Source: an uncultured Pseudomonadales bacterium (GTDB lineage: Bacteria > Pseudomonadota > Gammaproteobacteria > Pseudomonadales > Pseudohongiellaceae). From it: a stretch of DNA of 64,000 nucleotides. Below the pieces are notes generated by a model. It was given only the letters and a program-made list of their open reading frames with translations. It was not told where the DNA came from and ran no database searches. Positions 8,066 to 16,791 of the stretch are shown piece by piece (the stretch's first letter is position 1; each line of letters opens with the position of its first letter). The DNA lies in the NCBI GenBank assembly GCA_943789485.1, contig CALSUH010000013.1:124824-188823 (forward strand), written 5' to 3'. A program made the translations under genes and the position numbers.

Positions 8066-9718
8066 TTACTGCGATAAGCAAAATAGCAGCGGCCAGAATG
8101 CAGCGCTCAACCCATCAACTAGACCAATAGGCGAGAACAGTAAATACAGAGCAATGACACAAGAAATCAAGGTAGTTGCACAGGGGATTGCGAAGCGCCA
8201 TGGATTCATATCGACCTTGTTCTGCGCAGAGTAGGTCCAGGCTTGACTCAACGGATAGAAATACCCTATCGCCAGCATGATGCCCACCTCAACGAAGAAC
8301 AGAATGGCGTAGAGATGCAGGAAGTGGATGCCAAGCAAGTCGTTGAACGCAAACTGAAAGAGTCCATAAGCAATAATATGAAAAACTATTACTATCTTCG
8401 GGCCCAGCGCTGGAACCCGTTTCGTAAATAGACCAACCATGACGATAGCGATGACCGGAATATTGTAGAAGCCTGTGAAGATTCGGATGATCTGCCATAG
8501 ACCTTCTGGTGCAAACTGCAATAGAGGTGCAACAATAAAAGAGAACAAGGCGATGACGATGCTGGCGATCTTCGCTACGCGAAGCAGCTGCGCATCGCTC
8601 AACCCCCCTTTCTTCATAGGCGCGTAGACATCGAGACAAAAAAGAGTGGCAGCACTATTGAGTAGGGAGTTGAAGGAACTAAAAACGGCACCCAGCAAAA
8701 CAGCGAGAAAGAAACCAGTCGCGTAGACTGGCAATACATCTCGAATGAGTTGCGGATACGCTAGATCGATTGTCGCTAGACCTGGGCCATACATATGGAA
8801 GGCGATCACACCAGGAATCATCATCATGAACGGCACCAACACCTTGAAGAACCCAGAGAACAGCACTCCCTTCTGTCCTTCGGCGAGATTCTTCGCGCCA
8901 AGCGTTCGTTGAATCACATACTGGTTCGTACACCAATAGAATAGATTCGCGAACAGCATGCCGGTAAACAAGGTGCTAAATGGCGTTGGATCTGAAGAAG
9001 AGCCGATCGCATTGAGCTTTTGCGTCTCGGTGCTGGTAATAATATTCAGGCCTTCACCTATGCTGCCGTTACCCAGAGCTGACAAGCCGAGTAACGGTAC
9101 GGCGATGCCGATTATAAGCAGCCCGATCCCGTTTAGCGTGTCGGAAATTGCCACGGCACGCAGGCCGCCGAATACTGCATAAACGGCACCGACGCAGCCA
9201 ATGCAGACAATAGTCAGTGCCAATGCCTGACTATAAGGAATGTCGAGTAAGGCAGGCACATCAAATAGTTGCAGGACGGCGATAGAGCCTGAATAGAGAA
9301 CTGATGGAATCGTAACTAGCCCATAGCCGACCATGAACAAAATGACCGACATGCGCCTGACACCATCATCGAATCTGTCATTTAAGAACTCGGGCAAGGT
9401 AGTGAAAGCGCCGGCTAAGTACCGCGGCAAGAAAATAAAGGCCATGCAGATGGTCGCGAAGGCGGCTGTCACCTCCCAAGCCATGCTGCTCATGTTAAAA
9501 CCGTAGGACGAACCGTTGAGGCCTATTAGTTGTTCGGCAGACAAATTGGTAAGCAGCATCGAACCGGCGATGAAGACCGCACTCAAGCCTCGGCCTGCTA
9601 GGAAATAGCCATCCTTAGTGCTGACTTCACCTCGAGTCTTGATATAGGAGACCCAAGCCACAATACCCATAAAGAATATACAGCTGAGAATTGTTAGAGC
9701 GATTTCGTTGCTGGTCAC
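8066..9718 (-). CDS. SSS-family Na+/solute symporter, C-terminus frameshifted
   Basis: A 550-residue sodium:solute symporter (SLC5-like) with about 13-14 membrane helices. Recognisable parts are YFLAGRGLSAVFIAGSMLLT near the N-terminus, LTNLSAEQLIGLNGSSY, GGLRAVAISDTLNG and CTNQYVIQRTLGAK. The open frame ends early (AAFWPLLFCLSQ). If one G is restored near 8093 the protein continues AAAILLIAVNVVVWWWIARH and ends at 7962, three bases before the Gfo/Idh start. The last helix and tail have therefore been lost through a one-base deletion, or this is a sequencing error in a G run. It heads a four-gene catabolic operon, all members of which are damaged. The substrate is probably a sugar or polyol, inferred from the oxidoreductase neighbours. 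Confidence 0.85.
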   Translation of the reverse strand: MTSNEIALTILSCIFFMGIVAWVSYIKTRGEVSTKDGYFLAGRGLSAVFIAGSMLLTNLSAEQLIGLNGSSYGFNMSSMAWEVTAAFATICMAFIFLPRYLAGAFTTLPEFLNDRFDDGVRRMSVILFMVGYGLVTIPSVLYSGSIAVLQLFDVPALLDIPYSQALALTIVCIGCVGAVYAVFGGLRAVAISDTLNGIGLLIIGIAVPLLGLSALGNGSIGEGLNIITSTETQKLNAIGSSSDPTPFSTLFTGMLFANLFYWCTNQYVIQRTLGAKNLAEGQKGVLFSGFFKVLVPFMMMIPGVIAFHMYGPGLATIDLAYPQLIRDVLPVYATGFFLAVLLGAVFSSFNSLLNSAATLFCLDVYAPMKKGGLSDAQLLRVAKIASIVIALFSFIVAPLLQFAPEGLWQIIRIFTGFYNIPVIAIVMVGLFTKRVPALGPKIVIVFHIIAYGLFQFAFNDLLGIHFLHLYAILFFVEVGIMLAIGYFYPLSQAWTYSAQNKVDMNPWRFAIPCATTLISCVIALYLLFSPIGLVDGLSAAFWPLLFCLSQ

Positions 9719-9809
9719 TAGAAATACGGCCTTGGGCTGGGGTTTCGCGGGGAATCAGTCTAACAAGCAGCGCTGGCACTGCCAATGGAAGCATAGATAT
9801 TGTAAGACT

Positions 9810-11333
9810 CTAGTCCTTCGTCATTTCGCCGCGCAGATACTCAAGCGCGACAGTGATTGACTCGCCATTAACATCTACCAAACGGTTTGCCTGGCGCATT
9901 GCCTCATCGGGTATGCTATCGACGAGAGTATCTAGAATCTGCATAAACTTGGGTTGCGCCGCCGCATTTGCTGAGGCCAATATCATGGCGTCGTAGGCAA
10001 GCAATGCATTGCGCGGATCATCCAGCAACAGCAGATCGTAGGCCGCCACGCGGCCATCTGTTGTATAGGCGCTGATGACATCAACCTGCCTCTCCGCTAC
10101 AGCGGTGTACATGAGCGACACATCGAAGGTGAGTTTGTCTGCAAAGTCCATATTGTAGAGGTCGCGCAGCCGAAACCATTCCGTTCGACCAAAGAACTCT
10201 AGATCGGACCCTGCGGAAAGCTCAGCGGCTATAGGTATCAAGTCTTCGATCGATGTAACTCCTAGCTCGAGAGCACGATCGCGGCGCATAGCAAGTGCAT
10301 AACGATTCTGAAACCCAGTAAAGCCTATCGTTGTTACGTTCTGGTCTTCAAGAAATTCAACGACGCCGCTTCGAATTCCCTGCCTACCAGGATTACTTTC
10401 GCGGTTCATGAAATTGGCCCAGACCGTGCCTGTGTATTCAACGTAGACATCCACAGTGCCATTGCGAATCGCCTCGTACACCACAGCCGAGCCCATTCCC
10501 AAGCGCTGCTCTACACTGAAACCAGCCTCCTCCAACTCCTGCGCCAGCAAGCCAGCCATGATGTACTGTTCTGTGAAGGGTTTTCCTGCCACGACAAAAT
10601 CGGCGCGGGGCTTAGGTAGTAGCCCGTACAATGCAAGGGAAACAATAATCGCGGTGACGCCATAGACACTTAGGCGAATGCGCTTCAGTCTTGCGGAATC
10701 TGCTGCCTCACTGCGTTTCTCCAGCAGCCACTGCATAGAGGCAACTAAACCATCGAGGCTCACTGCCAAACTAGCCGATGCCAAACTTCCCACCGTGACA
10801 GCGACAAGGTTACGCGTTTGTAAGCCGGTGAAAATATAATTTCCAAAACTGGTTGCGCCTACAAGAGTCGACAGAGTTGCCAAGCCAACGGTCCACACCA
10901 TCGCCGTTCGAATTCCTGCGACGATTACCGGCATTGCTAACGGCAGCTTTACTTCGCGCAGTATCTGGTTCGGCGACATACCAATACCCTTTGCCGCATC
11001 AATCACTGATGCGGATACCGATTCCAAGCCGGTTACCGTGTTACGCACTATGGGCAGCATCGAATAAAGAGTCAGCGCGATAAAGGCAGGCAGGAATCCT
11101 ATGCGGCCACCTAAAAGTGCAACCACCAGTGCAAGTATCGCGAGGCTAGGAAAGGTTTGAATAATACTGACTAGCGCCAGCAATGGACGCTTAACACGAG
11201 CCGATTGCTCCGCCCAAACACCAAGGGGAACAGAGATTAAAACACCCATACTGATAGCGGAAAGAGTCAGCAGTAAGTGACCCTGAAAATAGGCTGGTAA
11301 TAGCAGCAGCTGTTCGCGTAGATTGTCACTCAT
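9810..11333 (-). CDS. ABC importer permease fused to substrate-binding domain (OpuC/ProW-like, betaine/choline type)
   Basis: A 507-residue fusion. Residues 1-210 form a five to six helix binding-protein-dependent permease (SVPLGVWAEQ, GIGMSPNQILREVKLPLAMP is the EAA loop that docks the ATPase). After a further helix (about 220-238), residues 240-507 form an OpuAC-type binding domain (KPFTEQYIMAGLLAQELEEA, GTVDVYVEYTGTVW). Such fusions are known for importers of glycine betaine, choline, carnitine and related osmolytes. The start overlaps the end of the ATPase gene by 8 bp, so the two are translationally coupled. The binding domain is tethered to the membrane instead of being free in the periplasm. 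Confidence 0.9.
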   Translation of the reverse strand: MSDNLREQLLLLPAYFQGHLLLTLSAISMGVLISVPLGVWAEQSARVKRPLLALVSIIQTFPSLAILALVVALLGGRIGFLPAFIALTLYSMLPIVRNTVTGLESVSASVIDAAKGIGMSPNQILREVKLPLAMPVIVAGIRTAMVWTVGLATLSTLVGATSFGNYIFTGLQTRNLVAVTVGSLASASLAVSLDGLVASMQWLLEKRSEAADSARLKRIRLSVYGVTAIIVSLALYGLLPKPRADFVVAGKPFTEQYIMAGLLAQELEEAGFSVEQRLGMGSAVVYEAIRNGTVDVYVEYTGTVWANFMNRESNPGRQGIRSGVVEFLEDQNVTTIGFTGFQNRYALAMRRDRALELGVTSIEDLIPIAAELSAGSDLEFFGRTEWFRLRDLYNMDFADKLTFDVSLMYTAVAERQVDVISAYTTDGRVAAYDLLLLDDPRNALLAYDAMILASANAAAQPKFMQILDTLVDSIPDEAMRQANRLVDVNGESITVALEYLRGEMTKD

Positions 11334-12093
11334 TGCGCATCAGCTCCTCAAGACGCTGAGCCCGCCGTCGCGGCATAGCAACGATATCGCGCACATAGTC
11401 GTGAGATGGATTATTTAATAACTCCTTCGGCGTGCCAATCTGCAGGACCACGCCTTCACGCATCACCGCGATACGATCGGCCAGCAATAAGGCTTCAGTC
11501 ATATCATGAGTAACCATGACTACCGTCAATGCCATGTTCTGCTGGATGCTCTTGAATTCTTCCTGAAGCTCGCTGCGCGTTATTGGGTCAAGCGCGCCAA
11601 AAGGCTCATCCATCAATACCACTTCCGGCCTTGCCGCCAGAGCCCGCGCTACTCCGATGCGCTGCTGTTGACCACCAGAAAGTTGCGATGGACTACGATC
11701 GCCATATTCATCGAAGGGAAGCCCCACCATCTCCAGGCATTCTTCACAGCGAACGCGGATATCATCTGCAGACCACTGCAGCAGCTGTGGAACGGCAGCG
11801 ACATTCTCGGCTACGGTACGATGCGGAAATAGACCTATCCCTTGAAACACATAGCCGATATTGCGACGCAGTTGCTCCGGATTCTGATCAATTACATTAC
11901 GGCCATTAACCAGGATCTCGCCACTGCTTGATTCCTCGAGACGATTGATCATCTTCAGAGTTGTGGTCTTACCGCAGCCCGAAGCCCCGATAAGACCGAG
12001 GAATTCACCGCGCTCTATAGTGAGGGATGTATCCGCCACAGCGAGCGTTGCTCCGCCGTCATAGGACTTCTGTACATTTTTTAGTTCAATCAT
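11326..12093 (-). CDS. ABC importer ATP-binding protein (OpuCA/ProV-like)
   Basis: A 255-residue ATPase partner of the permease-binding fusion. It shows Walker A GASGCGKTT, Q-loop region GYVFQGIGLFPHRT, signature LSGGQQQR, Walker B VVLMDEPFGALD and switch His in VTHD. The start is set at MIELKNVQKSYDGG (12093), where family homology begins; the frame is open 70 codons further upstream but that extension looks non-coding. It lacks the C-terminal CBS domains that sense ionic strength in osmoregulatory homologues, so uptake may serve nutrition and not only osmoprotection. It is the first gene of the two-gene operon. Confidence 0.9.
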   Translation of the reverse strand: MIELKNVQKSYDGGATLAVADTSLTIERGEFLGLIGASGCGKTTTLKMINRLEESSSGEILVNGRNVIDQNPEQLRRNIGYVFQGIGLFPHRTVAENVAAVPQLLQWSADDIRVRCEECLEMVGLPFDEYGDRSPSQLSGGQQQRIGVARALAARPEVVLMDEPFGALDPITRSELQEEFKSIQQNMALTVVMVTHDMTEALLLADRIAVMREGVVLQIGTPKELLNNPSHDYVRDIVAMPRRRAQRLEELMRNE

Positions 12094-12330
12094 GAATAAA
12101 GCAATACTAGCAGTTAATTGCAAAGCATGGGCTGGGCAATCCCACCTCCTTACCAATAGGCCTCCATATCGGGGTGATTTTCCCCATTCAAGGGATTGCG
12201 CAGCAGATTGAATCGCAGCAGAATAGCGATTAGACGGCTCACAAATACATGGCGCTGCCATGACGCACAAGCGGTGTAAGAGACTCAATAAGAACTCAAT
12301 CACGCAGAACGAGGCACGTTAAAAGTCTCA

Positions 12331-12618
12331 ATGAAAAATTTACTTCCAAATTTTCTGCTATGCGCCTTGTTCGCTTGTAGCCCAGCGCCCGACATCGGCA
12401 CCCCAAATACGCAGACTACACCTGCAGAAACAGGCGGCACTGGCAGTTTCAAACTGGCAAACAGGGAAATACGCGAAGAGACGCTGCAGATGCTAGGTGA
12501 CGCCGACATTGAATACTGGATCGGAGACGATGGTGCTATTAATTATAACCTAGCAGATGGGGAGGCAATCGACATAATAGGTAACGACGTTATTCTGACT
12601 TACATACGCAGAAACTAG
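12331..12618 (+). CDS. Small lipoprotein of unknown function
   Basis: A 95-residue protein starting MKNLLPNFLLCALFACSPAP, a short lipoprotein signal with the lipidated Cys at residue 16. A low-complexity Thr/Gly/Pro linker follows, then an acidic region containing IEYWIGDDGAINYNLADGEA, with no known domain. It transcribes away from the ABC operon, so the 237 bp between them probably holds divergent promoters. No function is proposed. Confidence 0.65.
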   Translation: MKNLLPNFLLCALFACSPAPDIGTPNTQTTPAETGGTGSFKLANREIREETLQMLGDADIEYWIGDDGAINYNLADGEAIDIIGNDVILTYIRRN

Positions 12619-12630
12619 TCAGCTGCTAAT

Positions 12631-12965
12631 TTGATTCCTCTCAATTTTCTAACGAGACACTCTGGGGTTTTTTTGATCATCGATAGCAAAAACATTGCAA
12701 AGAAGTCGCTTTTTAAACTTCTTCTCGCCAGATTCGGCATAGGCAGCCTAGTGCTGTGGCTGCTGTTTAGCATCGTATCCATCTTCATGGGGGGCAGTAT
12801 CAGCATGTTGTTTGAGTCCACTTCAGGGCTAGCTGGATTTTTAGAAATCTTAGTCATCTGGCCATTCTTCGCCCTACTGTGGGCGCCTTTACCTGGCTCT
12901 TATTGATTCTTGGTCTAGCGATAGTCAATAGATTCAGATCGCTTACTATTGAAACCAAGAACTAA
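12631..12965 (+). pseudogene. Small membrane protein gene with an apparent frameshift
   Basis: The frame starting with TTG at 12631 (or TTG at 12673) encodes a membrane helix around GIGSLVLWLLFSIVSIFMGG and a second beginning LEILVIWPFFALLW, then stops at 12904-12906. If one G is added to the G run at 12881-12883 the second helix continues GAFTWLLLILGLAIVNRFRS and ends at 12963-12965. The corrected protein would be about 97-111 residues with two or three helices. Either a recent one-base deletion or a sequencing error is possible. The function is unknown. It lies 12 bp after the small lipoprotein gene and probably shares its transcript. Confidence 0.5.
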
Positions 12966-12974
12966 GAGCGACTG

Positions 12975-13991
12975 CTAGAATGTCGCCAAGGGATTCACCG
13001 GTGAACCCATACCCATCTCTATTCGCAGCGGAGCCGCTGTGAACATGAAGCTATAGCGTCCTAAGCCCTTCGCTACTTCCGCCACACGACCGAAATCGAG
13101 ATTGTCGAAAATAGATACTCCCAAAGAGACCAACGCTAGACTATGCAGTGGCAGGAATACATTGGGAATGCCGCTGGGCGCCACATCGTTCCACATGTCG
13201 TGGCCAATCATGGCAACGCCTCGTTCCTGCAAAAAATAGGCTACATCAGCATGATAACCAGCGACACCTTCTGAGGTTGGCCAAGCACCGAGCGCTTCGC
13301 GGCGCTTCCAACGACCAGTATAAAGTAATATTACATCACCGGGTTCGACGCGAACCCCTTGGATTTCTTCCAGCGCCAATAGATCGTCATAGTTGATCGC
13401 TGTACCTGGCTCTAGCCAGCCATCAGCCGTTGCCCTGCCCGGTAACAGCGTTGCATCAAACAGAACTCCACGCGTCACGATACCATCTTTATGTGCATTG
13501 ATATCACCCCGCGGACAGCCTCCAGCAGCCTCGACTTGCTGATAGGTGACACCGTTGTAACCACTGCCCTCGTACATGATATGGCAGTCCAGCGCATCAA
13601 GATGACTATGTATAGTGCCGTGATAGCTGCCGCTATACTCGTAGCGATCCGAGGCGCCGGTAGGACTAACCCGCAGCACCTCTCGCGTTAACACAGCCGA
13701 GGCATCGACAGCCGGCTCTTGATTCACATCGTGAGCTAGCGATACTACAATACCTTCTTGAACTAAAGACGCAGCTTCTTTGCGTTTTTCAGGAGTGATC
13801 AGATTTGCAGCACCGAGTTCGTCCTCGTCTCCCCATCGCCCCCAATTCGATAACTCATCCATTGCTCGATGAAAATCCGCCTCTGTTTCCATAGGCGGAT
13901 GAGATTGAGCTAGAGCAAATTGCGCGGTGACAGCAATCAACAAAAGCGAAAGCTTTTTAAAGTGACCAGAGACTCTGCTAAACGTCCTCAT
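12975..13991 (-). CDS. Exported cyclase-family hydrolase (kynurenine formamidase-like)
   Basis: A 338-residue protein with a Sec signal peptide (LLLIAVTAQFALA|QS) and a cyclase/KynB-type fold. The metal-binding region reads HGTIHSHLDALDCH in place of the common HxGTHxDxPxH, so the ligands can be matched but spacing and neighbours differ. GDVILLYTGRW and MIGHDMWNDVAPSG are further family segments. Relatives hydrolyse N-formylkynurenine or other amides and lactones with a bound Zn or Mn. The exported location and the long N-terminal region (WGRWGDEDELGAANLIT) place it with a periplasmic subgroup of unknown substrate. It is a single gene 36 bp after the NHL gene, possibly co-transcribed with it. 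Confidence 0.8.
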   Translation of the reverse strand: MRTFSRVSGHFKKLSLLLIAVTAQFALAQSHPPMETEADFHRAMDELSNWGRWGDEDELGAANLITPEKRKEAASLVQEGIVVSLAHDVNQEPAVDASAVLTREVLRVSPTGASDRYEYSGSYHGTIHSHLDALDCHIMYEGSGYNGVTYQQVEAAGGCPRGDINAHKDGIVTRGVLFDATLLPGRATADGWLEPGTAINYDDLLALEEIQGVRVEPGDVILLYTGRWKRREALGAWPTSEGVAGYHADVAYFLQERGVAMIGHDMWNDVAPSGIPNVFLPLHSLALVSLGVSIFDNLDFGRVAEVAKGLGRYSFMFTAAPLRIEMGMGSPVNPLATF

Positions 13992-14027
13992 ACTTGAATC
14001 CTATTATCTTATATCCAGCACAAGCTG

Positions 14028-15080
14028 TTATGGGCGAACGCGAACATATTTTTGTAACTTTCTCGGCGCAGGCTCTCCGCCAAACAAATTGCCAGCCGCA
14101 TCAGCGGCAACAAACTCGGCGCCATTACCTGTTGTGCTTCTCGGGTCGCCCGTTGGGAGTTGAATGAAATAATTCACCCAACCAAGTTGAGCGTCACCGA
14201 TGCGGATACCCATCTCCCAACCTGGGTTTTGCACATCGTCGGACTCGGAATCTGCCACATAGATATTGTCATGCTGATCGAAGAAGATACCGCTCGGTCG
14301 ACCAAACTGAGTCCACTGTGCGAGAAACTCTCCCTCTTGCGTAAACAACTGAAGGCGGTTGTTGGAGCGATCGCCAACAAATATACGTCCACGCTGATCG
14401 ACCGCGATGGTATGCAGTGTTCTGAATTCGCCAGGCGCGTAACCAGGCTTGCCCCATGCCATGATGAAATTACCACTACTATCGAACTTAACCACTCGAC
14501 CGTTTCCATCGTTCTGGTGCCCATCGGCAATGAACACATCACCGTTGTTGCCAATCACTACATCGGCCGGTGAATTAAAGTGGTCTGGCCCACTCCCGGA
14601 TTCGCCGGGTGTGCCCAACACCATTAATACTTCACCCGTTGGCGAGAATTTAACTACCTGATGGCCGCGTCTATCTCCATCGGGTATACGCGCATTGCTG
14701 ACTGCATCAGTCACCCAGACATTGCCGTCCGAATCCACATCGATACCGTGTGGCCAAATGAACATACCTCCACCGAAGCTCTCGACCACCTGTCCGCCAC
14801 TATTAAATTTCAACACTGAGTCTAAATCCGAATCAACACACTCATCGCCAAAGCGATTTGGCGCTGTTGCATCACAGCGCACAACAGCCCAGACATGTTC
14901 GCCGTCTGGATCAACATCGAGATCGCCAACAGCGCCCTGAATTCGACCATTCGGCAATTCTGCCCAGCCTTCTATACTGGCATAGGGATTAGAATAGGCC
15001 TGCGACAGGGCTGCACTCGATAGCATGAATAGCGGTAAAGCTAGGATAAGTCTTGAAAGTAGATACTTGGCTTGCATCAT
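14028..15080 (-). CDS. Exported NHL-repeat beta-propeller (PAL-like)
   Basis: A 350-residue protein with a signal peptide (LPLFMLSSAALSQA) and about six NHL-type blades, each carrying the V/I-D-x-x-G-x-V/I-W/F-V-x-D pattern (for example DVDSDGNVWVTDAVSN, DQRGRIFVGDRSNNRLQLF). The six-bladed exported propeller resembles the lyase half (PAL) of peptidylglycine alpha-amidating enzyme, but catalysis cannot be claimed. It shares GDRSN and the propeller layout with the gene at 54879-55814, so they are paralogues. It lies upstream of the cyclase-family hydrolase on the same strand. Confidence 0.8.
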   Translation of the reverse strand: MMQAKYLLSRLILALPLFMLSSAALSQAYSNPYASIEGWAELPNGRIQGAVGDLDVDPDGEHVWAVVRCDATAPNRFGDECVDSDLDSVLKFNSGGQVVESFGGGMFIWPHGIDVDSDGNVWVTDAVSNARIPDGDRRGHQVVKFSPTGEVLMVLGTPGESGSGPDHFNSPADVVIGNNGDVFIADGHQNDGNGRVVKFDSSGNFIMAWGKPGYAPGEFRTLHTIAVDQRGRIFVGDRSNNRLQLFTQEGEFLAQWTQFGRPSGIFFDQHDNIYVADSESDDVQNPGWEMGIRIGDAQLGWVNYFIQLPTGDPRSTTGNGAEFVAADAAGNLFGGEPAPRKLQKYVRVRP

Positions 15081-15233
15081 AGTATTGCCCCAATAGTTTT
15101 TTTTGTAGTTTTTCTTGTATTCCTGTTCTTGCTTTTAATTTTCTTCTAAACGTTGTTGAGCCAGATTCAATGGCCTTAAATTTCGAGCAGCACCCTGCCT
15201 TGCTAATTTTAAGAACCGGCTAGAATGCCGCAG

Positions 15234-16682
15234 CTATTCGTCGAGGAATTGATAACGCATACGCACATCTTTCACACGCCGCGCCTTATTATCAATGATG
15301 GCAGGTCGAAAGTGTATGCCGCGCACGGAACGCGAGATACTACGTTTCGAATCTAGCTCTTTCGGGCCAGTAACGAGAACGTCAACCGAAGAGGCCTTGC
15401 CGCGAGAACTCACCGAAAAACTAACGTCCGCATACTTATAAGGATGGTCGAGCAGCGAGAATGCATTTTTAGACTGTGGCATCGGTGTCGAAATTAGCGC
15501 CTCTGTCCAAGAGGTGAATATGCCAAGGTGCATCTCCTGATCCTTCACAGAAGCAATAGGCTCAATCCGTCCTTTTAACTCATCGAGGGCATCGGCAAAA
15601 TTTAGATGTAAGGTCTCCATCGGAATAACCATAGGACGCTCGAAGAACCAATTCACTTCTTCTTCCGCTATTCCAGCTTCGAGCAACATATCCCGCGCTT
15701 CTCGATAGCTACGAATTGCAGAGCCTCTATCGGATAACAACTGAAAATCGGACCGATATATTTTTATCATCGCCTGCGCTTCAATGTCAGAATTCTCTTC
15801 GACGACCTCCTGAATGTTTTTGACCATCGAGTACGCGTCGCGCAGATATCTATCGCCTACAGGGCGGCCTCTTTCAATGGCGGGAATGACTGACGCGTTT
15901 CCGAAGAAGGAATTGGAACTGAAGCCACTGCGATTCTGACTCTCGAGCCCAAAGGTGCCCTCCCGACGAACGAGCCGATCTACCGATTCCGAACCGAGCC
16001 CCTTAGATCCGTTTAGGAAACTGACTAGGTGATATTCGTGATAGGCTATCTTGTACAACCAAGGCGCAGCCTCGAGACTGTCTTCGCCGTAAGTGTCTTC
16101 GACAATGTCTTCTATCTCTTCATACAAGTCACGAATTTCAAAGAAGTTGCGCACTTGCTCTCGACGATCTTCGATTGTAATGCGATTGAACAACCAGCCG
16201 ATTTGATCTTGAATGGCGGCAAGTAGAATCTCCTTGTTCTCGCCCTCGACGGTAGTGCGAAGATAACGGATATGTTCAAGTTGATCTGAGACAGCTACCC
16301 AATTGCCCAAAGCCATCTGCGTAGTTATTATTGATTGCAACAAGGGTACCAAATCCGGATGCTCGAAGCCCAGCTCGGTGCGCATCACTTGTAGCTGCCT
16401 ATCCTGTAACAGGGCTACCTCTTCGTAGTCTTCGTCCTCATTAAGCAGCGCAATCATACTCTCGAGAGGCTCGATCAGGCTCGAATGATAAGGACCGAAT
16501 TCAAACTCCAGGTCTTCGATCTGCAACTGGTAGGCCGCCAATTGTTCGGCATTAGCTAATGCACTGCCAATTAGCAGCCTATCTTCGGCGGCATGGCTGG
16601 GAAGAGCACCGAAGCACAGCAGTGCCAAAAATTCTAACCTGCTGATAGTAAACGCTATTCTTCTATATTTTTGTATAAGCAT
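15234..16682 (-). CDS. Exported TPR-like protein with TonB-like C-terminus
   Basis: A 482-residue protein with a signal peptide (EFLALLCFGALPSHA|AE). Most of it is acidic and helical, with TPR-like pairs (for example residues 40-130, with EEVALLQDRQLQVMRTELG repeating the pattern of tetratricopeptide helices). The last 90 residues switch to a beta-rich region (VDVLVTGP, GIHFRPAIIDNKARRV, MRYQFLDE) whose F-x-P and final Y-x-F pattern recalls the TonB C-terminal domain. That assignment is tentative. It faces a DUF4159 gene across a 109 bp divergent promoter region. Function unknown. Confidence 0.6.
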   Translation of the reverse strand: MLIQKYRRIAFTISRLEFLALLCFGALPSHAAEDRLLIGSALANAEQLAAYQLQIEDLEFEFGPYHSSLIEPLESMIALLNEDEDYEEVALLQDRQLQVMRTELGFEHPDLVPLLQSIITTQMALGNWVAVSDQLEHIRYLRTTVEGENKEILLAAIQDQIGWLFNRITIEDRREQVRNFFEIRDLYEEIEDIVEDTYGEDSLEAAPWLYKIAYHEYHLVSFLNGSKGLGSESVDRLVRREGTFGLESQNRSGFSSNSFFGNASVIPAIERGRPVGDRYLRDAYSMVKNIQEVVEENSDIEAQAMIKIYRSDFQLLSDRGSAIRSYREARDMLLEAGIAEEEVNWFFERPMVIPMETLHLNFADALDELKGRIEPIASVKDQEMHLGIFTSWTEALISTPMPQSKNAFSLLDHPYKYADVSFSVSSRGKASSVDVLVTGPKELDSKRSISRSVRGIHFRPAIIDNKARRVKDVRMRYQFLDE

Positions 16683-16791
16683 AGAGATTGCACGAAACTC
16701 AAAAACCAGGGACTTCTCAGATTAGCTTGATCTCTGCCAGTTGTCGATACACACTACCGAATATCGTCATGGCAGTGAGTCAGCATCCACT

